Shown here in pieces: positions 1 through 7,022 of a DNA stretch of 11,874 nucleotides (position 1 is the stretch's first letter; every line of letters starts with the position of its first letter). Under the pieces are notes generated by a model. It was not told the origin of the DNA. It searched no databases and saw nothing but the letters and a program-made list of their open reading frames with translations. The DNA is from an uncultured Verrucomicrobiota bacterium. GTDB taxonomy: Bacteria; Verrucomicrobiota; Verrucomicrobiia; Limisphaerales; UBA9464. Position numbers and translations under genes: made by a program. The stretch covers positions 1 through 11,874 of the forward strand of contig CAIYFP010000047.1 in the NCBI GenBank assembly GCA_903925515.1, read 5' to 3'.

Positions 1-240
1 CCCGAACACCCCGCCCCCACGCACGACGGGTCGGCCGGACGGTTACACATCATCCCTCGACTGGGACGGCATCCCCAGAAGGACATCCGGGATTTGACGC
101 CGTGAGGCTGGCGAGACGCCCGGACCTGGGCCGCCGGGGCTGCGGTCCCGCCGGACTGATCCGGGCGTCAGCCCACCCGGGGGGGAAAGCCGTCGGCTGC
201 CGCCCCGGTCCATCCAGCGCAACGAATCGGCACACCCGCA

Positions 241-257
241 CCCGGCCGAGAGCCGGG
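241..257. repeat. GC-rich inverted repeat (6-bp stem, 5-nt loop)
   Basis: CCCGGC at 241-246 pairs perfectly with GCCGGG at 252-257 around the loop CGAGA. It is about 145 bases beyond the end of the minus-strand export operon. There is no T-rich tract on either side, so it is not a standard intrinsic terminator; it may be a secondary stabilising or termination structure. Confidence 0.4.
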
Positions 258-340
258 CAACAACGGTTCCGCCGGACGGTTACCAACTGCGGTCTGTTGA
301 ACTCCGTCACCCGGCCTAGCCTACCCTACTCGGAGGCTGG

Positions 341-364
341 GCATGCGGCATGTTCACCGCATGC
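341..364 (-). terminator. Hairpin 36 bases after the Wzc-type gene, possible terminator
   Basis: GCATGCGG (341-348) and CCGCATGC (357-364) form a perfect 8-bp stem with an 8-base loop. CTCGG at 329-333 and CCGAG at 375-379 could extend the base of the stem after an internal loop. It is the first strong structure after the operon's last stop codon at 400-402. No U-run follows it on the minus strand, so termination here would be imperfect or Rho-assisted. Confidence 0.35.
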
Positions 365-399
365 GTTAGGCAAGCCGAGCGTCATGTGGACTGCGGCCA

Positions 400-2610
400 T
401 CATGCTTTCTTGGTGGCATCCTTGTCCTTGGCGGATTTGTCCGGGGAAGCCGTGCTTGAGGGATCGGCGCTGTTGGGCTCCTTGGAACTGCTCTTGTAGT
501 AGGCGCTGTAGAAGTAGCCATACCGCTCGTAGGCGTAATAATAGGCATCAGCGGTCTCGAATCTAAGATCGTTGATGCAAATGCCGAGGATGGGGATCCC
601 GGCATTCGTGAACTTGCCGGCAGAGCGCTTGACATGCTCGCGGCGCACCTTGTTGAAGCGCGTGACAAACAACACGGCGTCGCACCGCGCGGCTATGACA
701 AGAGGGTCTGAGACCACTGACACGGGAGGACAATCCACCACGATGCGATCGTATTTTCCGGATGCCCATTCGAGGAGCCGGACAAGGCGTGCCGAGACAA
801 GGAGCTCGGCCGGGGTCTTGGGGACCGGTCCGCAGGTGATGAGGTCAAGTTGGGGAACCCTTGATGGCGTGATGAGAGCCTCCGGGTCGTCCATCTTGCC
901 AAGCAACCATGAGCTAAGGCCCTTATCATTGCCAACCTCGAACGCCTGATGCAGCGAGGGTCGTCTGAGGTCGGCGTCGACGATCAGGGTCCTTGCCCCG
1001 GCCTGGGCCGTGACAATTGCGTAGTTGGAAGCGACCAAGGACTTGCCCTCGCCGGCCACGGTGGAGGTGACCGCCAAAAGCTTCAGCTTGTCGCTGTCGG
1101 TACTAAGCTGGATGGTGGCGCGGAGGGAACGGAACATCTCGGCCAAGGGGGATGTCGGGTTGATGAACGCCAACAGGTCGCGCTCCACGGGCGAATCCAC
1201 GTCCATGTGGGAGACATATCCGAGGAACCGGCATCCGACGAAGGACTCGACGTCGTCCATGGTCTTGACCGAGTCATCAAGGTAGGAAAGGAAGAACGCA
1301 AGGCCGCACCCCAGCAAGACGCCGAGCACCATGGATCCGCCTAGGATGAGGGGTTTGCGGGGCTTGACGGGCAAAGGTGGTACTTGGGCGTAGTCCACGA
1401 CGCGCATGTTCTGCACCAGCTCGTTGGCGCTCAGCCCGAACTCCTTCTGCTTGCCAAGCAGGATTTGGTACATGGCCTCGGCGCGTTCGCGCTTCCTGAA
1501 CAAAACCTCGTAGCCCACGCGCAGCTCGTTCAGCTTCTTCACGCCCGCCTCCGCATCGAGAAGGTTGGTCCTGGCGTTTTCGAGGTTGGACTTCTCAAGG
1601 TTTGCCTTGGCCCGAAGCGCCTGGAAGGCGCGGGTCGTCTCCGCCCGTAGCCGGCTTTGGTCCGATTCAATCGAGCCCAGCATGGACTGGAACTGGGGAT
1701 GCTTGGGGCCGTAGCGATTGGTAATGGACGCGAACTGGGATTGATGGTCGCCCAGCGTGGCCTTGGCGCGGGCAACCTCCATGTCCTGGGCGATCGCCGG
1801 GAAGTTGGCCAACGGTTTTCCGTCCTTGTCCCATGCCTCGGCCTCCTGGGCGAGCTGCGAGGCCTCCCTCGCGCTTACCCCACGCACCTCGACGAGGTCC
1901 CTTGCCCTCATGAGCGACGCGGCAATCATGTTGACGCGGTCATCCAGCGATGCGGCATCGTTCTTGACCCGGTAATCCTGCATGTCTTGGCTTAGCTTCG
2001 TGAGTTCCTTCTCTGTCTGCTGCACCTCCACCTTGAGCTGTCGCACGCTCTCGGAGGCGAGCTGGGATTTTTGCGTCTGGTTGTCGCTCATGAACAAGTC
2101 CATTACCGCGTTGACGATCTCCTTGGCCCTTGTGGGGTCGGGATGCTGGCATGAGATCGTGATCAAGCGTGTAAGCCGGACCGGCGTGATTTTGATGTCC
2201 TTAGACAAGGCTTGTGGACGATCTGGCTGCTCGCGGTACCGGGGGTCCTCGTCAAGCCTGAGCTTGTTGACCACCTTTTCAAGCAGCGTCCGTGAGTTTA
2301 GGATGCGATATTGCGTCTGGAGATATTCCGTGTCCCGGCCAAGAAGGCTTATGGAGTTCTGGGGGCCAAGAAGGCCGCCGGACTCGGGATTGATCTGAAT
2401 TTGGCCATTGGCCTCGTAGATGGGAGTGGCCCGGAACGCGTACAGGATGCCCGCCGTCAAGGCGATTGCAGCGGTGTTGATGACAAGCCAACGGCTGGCC
2501 AAAATGACGAGCCAGTATCGGCGGAACAAGTCCGATGGCGTGGGCTGGGAAGCCTGAGCGATCGGGACCGGCTGCTTGTCGGGGTTATTTTGCATGATGG
2601 TGCTGGGCAT
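400..2610 (-). CDS. Wzc-type polysaccharide co-polymerase with BY-kinase domain
   Basis: 736 aa inner-membrane protein that would control chain length and export of a surface polysaccharide and phosphorylate itself on tyrosine. In order: Wzz-type N-terminus with a first membrane helix at about 32-58; a long periplasmic helical/coiled-coil part at about 180-400 with the family YGPKHP motif at 300-305; a proline-rich stretch (PPLPVKPRKP, 411-420) before the second membrane helix at about 421-443; an RSLRAT oligomerisation-type motif near 494-499; then a cytoplasmic kinase with Walker A (AGEGKS, 519-524), Walker A' (VDADLRRP, 544-551) and Walker B (IVVDCPP, 623-629). Nine tyrosines lie at 690-705. 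A Ser/Lys/Asp-rich tail of about 31 residues follows the cluster, which is unusual. It is the last gene of the operon, 3 bases after the OPX gene. No strong Shine-Dalgarno marks the start; Met6 is an alternative. Family assignment is secure; the polymer is unknown. Confidence 0.95.
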   Translation of the reverse strand: MPSTIMQNNPDKQPVPIAQASQPTPSDLFRRYWLVILASRWLVINTAAIALTAGILYAFRATPIYEANGQIQINPESGGLLGPQNSISLLGRDTEYLQTQYRILNSRTLLEKVVNKLRLDEDPRYREQPDRPQALSKDIKITPVRLTRLITISCQHPDPTRAKEIVNAVMDLFMSDNQTQKSQLASESVRQLKVEVQQTEKELTKLSQDMQDYRVKNDAASLDDRVNMIAASLMRARDLVEVRGVSAREASQLAQEAEAWDKDGKPLANFPAIAQDMEVARAKATLGDHQSQFASITNRYGPKHPQFQSMLGSIESDQSRLRAETTRAFQALRAKANLEKSNLENARTNLLDAEAGVKKLNELRVGYEVLFRKRERAEAMYQILLGKQKEFGLSANELVQNMRVVDYAQVPPLPVKPRKPLILGGSMVLGVLLGCGLAFFLSYLDDSVKTMDDVESFVGCRFLGYVSHMDVDSPVERDLLAFINPTSPLAEMFRSLRATIQLSTDSDKLKLLAVTSTVAGEGKSLVASNYAIVTAQAGARTLIVDADLRRPSLHQAFEVGNDKGLSSWLLGKMDDPEALITPSRVPQLDLITCGPVPKTPAELLVSARLVRLLEWASGKYDRIVVDCPPVSVVSDPLVIAARCDAVLFVTRFNKVRREHVKRSAGKFTNAGIPILGICINDLRFETADAYYYAYERYGYFYSAYYKSSSKEPNSADPSSTASPDKSAKDKDATKKA

Positions 2611-2613
2611 GGG

Positions 2614-3216
2614 CTAGAAGATGCGGGGGGCAACCCAAACCTTGTCGTTGGGCTCCACGAAGAAACGCTTGGCGGGATCGGAGATGCCCATCAGGTCCTT
2701 GTACTTGAATATCCTCGGCTTGTCCCAGCCATCGCGGGTAACCTGGATGTAGTCGGGATTGGCCGTGGCCTTGAGGTCCCTCGCGCGGGTCAGGACATCA
2801 TGCAGGTCGAGCCTTCGGTCCGAGGGTATCTCGACCGGTCCCGGCATGTTGACCTCGCCGGTGACGTTGACGGTTTCCTGAACGTATTGCTTGAAGTCCA
2901 CGGACACCTGGGGATTGACGAGATAGTCAGGTCTTAGCATGTCCATTAGGATTCGCTCGACCTCGGTGGGTGTCTTGCCCTTGACGGCGACCAAGCCAAG
3001 GAATGGATACGTTATGGAGCCATCCGGGGCGACGCGCCGCTCCATCGTGAGGTCGCTCTCGCCGAGGACGCGTATCGCGATGATGTCGTGCGGTTGTATG
3101 CGGCGGGCCCCCATGGCTTGCTGGGCGTGACCCTTGGGCGTGGCCAGGGCAAGGAGCAGGATGGCCGCCAACGGATGCCATGCCCGACAAGTGAAAATAC
3201 GAGCGATTGCCTTCAT
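2614..3216 (-). CDS. Short Wza-type polysaccharide export protein (OPX, Poly_export/SLBB)
   Basis: 200 aa periplasmic protein of the polysaccharide export (OPX) family. Residues 1-31 look like a signal peptide (hydrophobic core near 16-26, likely cleavage after GHA). A Poly_export domain covers about 38-108, with the typical VAPDGSITYPFLG segment at 62-74. One SLBB domain covers about 114-165, and the chain ends in VEPNDKVWVAPRIF (187-200), a usual SLBB-edge sequence. It is far shorter than E. coli Wza (about 380 aa), has no lipobox cysteine and has no C-terminal amphipathic helix to cross the outer membrane, so it probably needs a pore partner. The barrel gene just upstream is the obvious candidate. 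I chose ATG at 3216 because it begins the signal peptide; a TTG at 3237 would add seven residues. Gaps are 43 bases to the barrel gene and 3 bases to the Wzc-type gene. Confidence 0.9.
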   Translation of the reverse strand: MKAIARIFTCRAWHPLAAILLLALATPKGHAQQAMGARRIQPHDIIAIRVLGESDLTMERRVAPDGSITYPFLGLVAVKGKTPTEVERILMDMLRPDYLVNPQVSVDFKQYVQETVNVTGEVNMPGPVEIPSDRRLDLHDVLTRARDLKATANPDYIQVTRDGWDKPRIFKYKDLMGISDPAKRFFVEPNDKVWVAPRIF

Positions 3217-3259
3217 GCTAAAACGGTGATGGTGCAAGGAATTCCATGTTGTTGCCCGG

Positions 3260-4528
3260 TCAGAACCCCAGAGAAACCATGAGGGTTACACGGTTTGCAT
3301 GGTAGGACCTTGCAAGGACTGCGGTTGCGGCCCGGGGGTCATCGAAATTGACTTCGTACCGGTCGTGGGAATAGCTCGCGGTGCAAGCTAGCCAAGCTTG
3401 AGGCTTGTACTGGAGCGCCAGTTCAAGGCCGAGCATTTGGTCCGACCTCCCAAGATCAAGCGACCCGGCGGGTGCCTTGGTCGCGTCCCACTGGAACTCG
3501 CCCAGCGCGAACTTCGCGCTCCCGGAACCAATCCAGCGGCCAGTCGTCCCGATGGCCTTGTTGGCCTGGAGACGGACCGTGTCGGTGACCGTGATCTGGC
3601 TGGCAATCCATGGGGCGACCCCCGTGGAACGGTCATAGGCCAAAACCACCTGGGTCATGAGGTTGGGGAGGTATGTGACATCCACGCTAAAGGCGGGGGT
3701 GGAAGCGGAGACGAGGCCGGATTCAAGGTCTCTCGCCTCGTATCCCAGCTTGACAGATCCGGTTAGCTTTGGGGTGAACGTGCCCCGCACGCCGACCAAG
3801 GCGCCATAGAACAACGAGTTCACGGAAGGTTGGAGTAATTGGTTTGGGGTGACCTGCGTCCATCCGCCCTTGCCGTCGAAAGTCAGCCGAAGCTTGGAAG
3901 TCAGCTCGTGCGTGCCGCCCATGTGGCCCTCTAGCTGTTGCTGGTCGAGGAGGAAGAGCGAGTCGTAGTCGCTCAAGTCGTACCGGATCGACCCGATGAG
4001 GTCCGTCTTGGGCGTCCAATCATAAACCGCGCGAACCTGACCGCCTGCACGTTTGGTGCCCAGCAATTGGCGTCCGAGGTTCAACTGGCCTCCCTGGAGG
4101 GCGAGCGTGTCTGAATACGTTGCGGTGGCGCGAACTTGCAGCTTGGGCGTGCTGTATCCTAGCTGCGCGTCAATCGTGTCGGACGTCGAGTTGAAGTCTG
4201 AATTGTCCCAAATCAACATCTCCCCGTGCCGGTAGTTCACCGAGGCATCGACTTGGGCGTTTTCATCCCACTTCAGCCTGAGCCCGGGCATGACGCTGGT
4301 GATGACGTCCGAGAACCGCAAGCCGCTGCCCAACGAGAATAGGTTGTCCGTGTAAAGCGATGCGACATCGAGGTGGGGCAAGATGACGACCTTTCCGACG
4401 TTGTACCTCAGCCATGGAGCAACTGGATCTTGGGCACGAGCTTGCACGGAAGCGGCAGCGAGCCCGATAGAGCCCGCGACAGCAACCCAAGGCGCAAGGA
4501 GCTGCAAGGTGGTACGATCCTGAGTCAT
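3260..4528 (-). CDS. Outer-membrane beta-barrel protein of the export operon
   Basis: 422 aa. Residues 1-32 form a signal peptide (hydrophobic stretch about 10-27, likely cleavage after QARA). The mature part is a succession of alternating polar/hydrophobic segments typical of amphipathic strands and ends in RVTLMVSLGF: the terminal Phe and alternating hydrophobics match the signal used for outer-membrane insertion. It resembles the BBP2-type putative barrels often found in exopolysaccharide clusters, but I assign this from strand pattern and context, not from a signature motif. As first gene of the operon, followed by a short OPX protein that cannot span the membrane itself, it may be the exit pore, like the Wzp barrels paired with short Wza proteins in Myxococcus. 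A GGAG lies upstream of the ATG at a long spacing. Alternative: an adhesin or accessory barrel. Confidence 0.85.
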   Translation of the reverse strand: MTQDRTTLQLLAPWVAVAGSIGLAAASVQARAQDPVAPWLRYNVGKVVILPHLDVASLYTDNLFSLGSGLRFSDVITSVMPGLRLKWDENAQVDASVNYRHGEMLIWDNSDFNSTSDTIDAQLGYSTPKLQVRATATYSDTLALQGGQLNLGRQLLGTKRAGGQVRAVYDWTPKTDLIGSIRYDLSDYDSLFLLDQQQLEGHMGGTHELTSKLRLTFDGKGGWTQVTPNQLLQPSVNSLFYGALVGVRGTFTPKLTGSVKLGYEARDLESGLVSASTPAFSVDVTYLPNLMTQVVLAYDRSTGVAPWIASQITVTDTVRLQANKAIGTTGRWIGSGSAKFALGEFQWDATKAPAGSLDLGRSDQMLGLELALQYKPQAWLACTASYSHDRYEVNFDDPRAATAVLARSYHANRVTLMVSLGF

Positions 4529-4813
4529 CTCGATCCGTCTTGCTCCGAGGGACAGCGACTCGCGGGCCCTCGTTCAAAGAAACCCGAGGAACGTGCCAGA
4601 TTCTGCCGAGCCTTCAGCAAGCCGGCGACAAGATGCTTATGCCGGTCTCCCGATGTAAAGCTCTTGCACGGGCAGCATCGGGGGTTGATTGGCGCGGGTC
4701 GCGCCACGAGGTCGGTACGCGTTGTGGACGCGAGTCAGGGGCCGGCACGAGTGCTGGGGCGCCGTCATCCTTGGGACGAACGGAAAGCCATGGAGGTCCC
4801 AGCGGTTGCCTTG
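4529..4813. promoter_or_regulatory. Intergenic region, likely promoter of the export operon
   Basis: This 285-base gap separates the UbiX stop codon from the ATG of the first export gene, both on the minus strand, so it should hold the export promoter and the 3' end of the ubiX transcript. Visible: a perfect hairpin at 4691-4705; a weaker 6-bp inverted repeat (TGGGAC 4772-4777, GTCCCA 4796-4801) beginning 13 bases past the ubiX stop; and, on the minus strand, TGGCACG at 4598-4592, which matches a sigma-54 -24 element but has a poor -12 partner. No good sigma-70 pair was found. Confidence 0.4.
4691..4705. repeat. Perfect GC hairpin between ubiX and the export operon
   Basis: GGCGCG (4691-4696) and CGCGCC (4700-4705) form a 6-bp stem around GGT. 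It lies about 110 bases past the end of ubiX and about 160 bases before the first export gene. No U-tract follows in the ubiX direction. It could be a Rho-independent-like stop without a tail, or a regulatory fold or protein site in the export leader. Confidence 0.4.
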
Positions 4814-5371
4814 TCACTCGGGTTCGTCACGCCAACGCGCCACGAGGCGATGCTGCACCCCGAGGTGGTCCAGCACCCGGGCCACGACCGTGTCCACCAC
4901 GTCCCGGACCGTGGCCGGGCGGGTGTAGTACGAGGGATTGGCGGGGATCAGGGTCGCGCCCGCCATGAGCAACAGCTCGAAGTTGCGGACATGAACCAAG
5001 GACAACGGCGTCTCCCGTGGAACCATGATGAGCTTCCGCCGCTCCTTCAGCATCACGTCGGCGCAACGGAGCATGGCGTCGGAGCTCAGCCCATGGGCGA
5101 TCCGGCCCATGGTGCCCATGGAGCACGGGATCACGACCATGGCGTCGGGCGGGTTGGAGCCGCTGGCGAAGGGGACGTTCATGGACCGATGCCCATGAGT
5201 GGTCACGCCATCCTGGAGAACAAGGCCGCCCGGGAGCTCCTCGGCCACGACCTGGGGGGCATACGGGCTGAGCATCACGTGCACCTCGTGCACGGCGGGG
5301 TCGAGCTGGTCCAGCAGGCGCTGGGCGTAGAGGGATCCGCTTGCGCCCGTGATGGCCACGAGGATGCGCAT
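4814..5371 (-). CDS. ubiX: UbiX family flavin prenyltransferase
   Basis: 185 aa, full length for the family. UbiX joins a dimethylallyl group to reduced FMN, making the prenyl-FMN cofactor used by UbiD-type (de)carboxylases. Family motifs are all present: ITGASGSLYAQRLL at 7-20 (flavin/phosphate-binding N-terminus), PCSMGTMGRIAHG at 82-94, LKERRKLIMVPRETPLS at 108-124, and IPANPSYYTRP at 142-152, followed by the VVDTVVARVLDHLG helix at 158-171. The protein should be cytosolic. Its ATG lies one base after the ALDH-like stop codon, with a GAGAGGG stretch inside the upstream gene as possible ribosome site, so the two are probably translationally coupled. No ubiD is in the window; in this setting the client could be a decarboxylase of ubiquinone or futalosine-type menaquinone synthesis, or an aromatic-acid enzyme. 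Family call is secure, pathway is not. Confidence 0.95.
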   Translation of the reverse strand: MRILVAITGASGSLYAQRLLDQLDPAVHEVHVMLSPYAPQVVAEELPGGLVLQDGVTTHGHRSMNVPFASGSNPPDAMVVIPCSMGTMGRIAHGLSSDAMLRCADVMLKERRKLIMVPRETPLSLVHVRNFELLLMAGATLIPANPSYYTRPATVRDVVDTVVARVLDHLGVQHRLVARWRDEPE

Positions 5372-5372
5372 C

Positions 5373-6812
5373 CTACCATGCCCTCTCGATGCTGCGGCGC
5401 TTCCAGAGGAACTCGAACATGTTGCCCTCGTGCGGCTGGTCCCATGAGATCTTCATGGTCGAGACGGGGCCGATGTTGAGGCGCTCGATCTCGGGGAACG
5501 CCTCCAGCTCGCGGATGAAGGCGGGGTCCTTGGTGATGGCCGAGCAGGCAAGCGTGTAGCCCATCCTGTGCAGCATCTCGCCCTGCGCGCACGTCACCAC
5601 GCTCGCGTACGGGCACAGGAACTCGCGGTTGGCCAACGGATGGGAGAAGTCGTCGCAGCGAATGATGGTGGGCCGCATGTAGGTGCCGCCCTCGAAGACC
5701 ACCTTGCGGCTGCCGTAGCGGTACTTCGCGGTTACGTCCTCGGCACCCGCCGTCTTGAGCCCCTCCTCGATCTGGGCGTCGATGAAGTCCGCCATCTTCG
5801 GGTTCGCGAATCCAGACAGGCGGGCGTCCTCGTCGTCGGGCCGGGTGGGTCCAATCGGTCCCAGCTTGCGGGCGAGGGCGTCCGCAATCTCGGCGCCATG
5901 ACGCGGCACGACGACGGCGGACGCGTTGATGCAGGAACGGCCGCCGTTGTCGGAGATGGCGCCGGCGATGACGTCGATGAAGTCGGGCCATTGGTCGATG
6001 CAATCTTCTCCGATGATGAACTTGGACCAGCCGGGGCCATGGATTTGGATGGCGGGGTTGTTGGCGTACTGCTGGGTGGTGGACTTGTCGCCGAAGATGA
6101 GGGCGCGGCCGCACGTGTTGAGGATGGTGGCGGCGCCGTCATGGTCGGTGGCGTAGAAGCCGAAGGCCTCGGGTGGGACGCCCGCCGCAATGAACGCCTG
6201 GATCAGGCGATAGGGGGTCCATGGCTCCTCCTTGCCGGGCTTGATGACCACGGGCGTCTTGAGCGCGACGGCCGGGAGCCAAAGCGAGTTCACGGCGGGG
6301 GAGTTGCTGGGCATCACAAGGCCCAGGGCGGCCGACGTGGGGCAGAAGGAGAGCTTGGTGCCGAACTGCTCGCCGAAGCCGCGGTCCAGGATGCCGAGGT
6401 CGAGGCCGCGGGACAGGCCGTTGAGGACCTCGTCGAGGTGGGTGAGCGCGTAGTGAATCTTGGCCATGTTCCGGCGGACCATGACATGGGGAAGGCCGCT
6501 GGTGAGGCTGAGGGTCTCGACGTACTGCTGGGCGTTCTGGGAGTGGCCGCGGTCGCCGAGGGGGAGCGTGCCGTTGAGGAAATGGTCGCCGGCCTTGGCG
6601 GACAGGGCGACGAGGTCGGCGACGGCGAAGCGGGCGAGGGCGGCGCGGGAGGCGCCGATCTTGGCGAGGTCGCGCTTGAGGATGCCTCCGTTGACGGTGG
6701 AGACGACGGCCATGGTTTCGCTGGAGCGATGGTCCTTGACCTCGATTTTTTCGAGGGACTCGTAGGACCGGCCGAGGCGGAGGACGGGGATATGAGGGAT
6801 GGAATCAGACAT
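5373..6812 (-). CDS. Aldehyde-dehydrogenase-fold protein, possibly acyl-CoA reductase-like
   Basis: 479 aa, normal ALDH-superfamily length. The nucleotide-binding segment MPSNSPAVNSLWLPAVALKTPVVIKPG lies at about 167-193 and corresponds to the superfamily's P-N...K-P region. The catalytic cysteine is recognisable as Cys294 in GGRSCINAS. Where classical enzymes carry the general-base Glu in ELGGK, this protein has HGPGWSK (258-264), with His at the Glu position. Loss of that Glu is known in CoA-acylating aldehyde dehydrogenases and LuxC-type acyl-CoA reductases, which do not hydrolyse the thioester, so a CoA-linked or acyl-transfer reaction is plausible, but the substrate is unknown. I start at MSDSIPHIP (6812); an in-frame extension to 6896 is Arg-rich and looks non-coding. 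It is the first gene of a pair with ubiX, whose start follows one base after this stop. Confidence 0.85.
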   Translation of the reverse strand: MSDSIPHIPVLRLGRSYESLEKIEVKDHRSSETMAVVSTVNGGILKRDLAKIGASRAALARFAVADLVALSAKAGDHFLNGTLPLGDRGHSQNAQQYVETLSLTSGLPHVMVRRNMAKIHYALTHLDEVLNGLSRGLDLGILDRGFGEQFGTKLSFCPTSAALGLVMPSNSPAVNSLWLPAVALKTPVVIKPGKEEPWTPYRLIQAFIAAGVPPEAFGFYATDHDGAATILNTCGRALIFGDKSTTQQYANNPAIQIHGPGWSKFIIGEDCIDQWPDFIDVIAGAISDNGGRSCINASAVVVPRHGAEIADALARKLGPIGPTRPDDEDARLSGFANPKMADFIDAQIEEGLKTAGAEDVTAKYRYGSRKVVFEGGTYMRPTIIRCDDFSHPLANREFLCPYASVVTCAQGEMLHRMGYTLACSAITKDPAFIRELEAFPEIERLNIGPVSTMKISWDQPHEGNMFEFLWKRRSIERAW

Positions 6813-7022
6813 GATGGCAGGGGGCGACGCCCGAGATGGGGTCAAAGTGTTACGCCTGCGTACAAATGCCAACCGAAACCTTGGCCGACCTCCCATGCCG
6901 GACCCGACAACCCCGCCAAACCATCAAGACGGCACCGGCTTGGTCCAGATGCTGATGCCAAGTGGGCGGACGCCCCCGTCCACCTGCGGCAGCGGCAACG
7001 CAAACCCAACCCGGCCCGGACC
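6813..7022. other. Intergenic region upstream of the ALDH-like gene
   Basis: This 210-base non-coding gap follows the SIS-domain gene and precedes the ALDH-like gene, both on the minus strand, so it probably contains the promoter of the ALDH/ubiX pair. On the minus strand TTGGCA (6872-6867) resembles a -35 box, but the best -10-like TAACAC (6852-6847) is only 14 bases away, too close for a standard sigma-70 promoter. No convincing terminator is visible after the SIS gene. Confidence 0.3.

Larger units (their letters stand above)
1..399. other. Non-coding region downstream of the export operon
   Basis: No convincing gene is seen on either strand; the open frames here have no recognisable product or plausible start signal. 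The stretch is very GC-rich and contains two perfect hairpins (241-257 and 341-364) and a 13-base direct repeat, GCCGGACGGTTAC, at 34-46 and 271-283. It lies after the stop codon of the minus-strand Wzc-type gene, so it probably holds the 3' end of that transcript. I looked for riboswitch-like cores and tRNA-like folds and found nothing I could support. Confidence 0.6.

Noticed and set aside
1..399. Riboswitch-like core (AAAGCC near 186) considered for a cyclic-di-GMP sensor
   Set aside because: The other conserved GEMM elements and helices could not be found, and the strand and position (after the operon rather than before it) do not fit.
3217..3237. TTG start giving a seven-residue His-rich extension of the OPX protein
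   Set aside because: The ATG at 3216 directly begins a normal signal peptide; the extension would disturb it.
6813..6896. Upstream start adding 28 residues to the ALDH-like protein
   Set aside because: The extension is Arg/Pro-rich and unlike the family N-terminus; the ATG at 6812 begins a sensible sequence.
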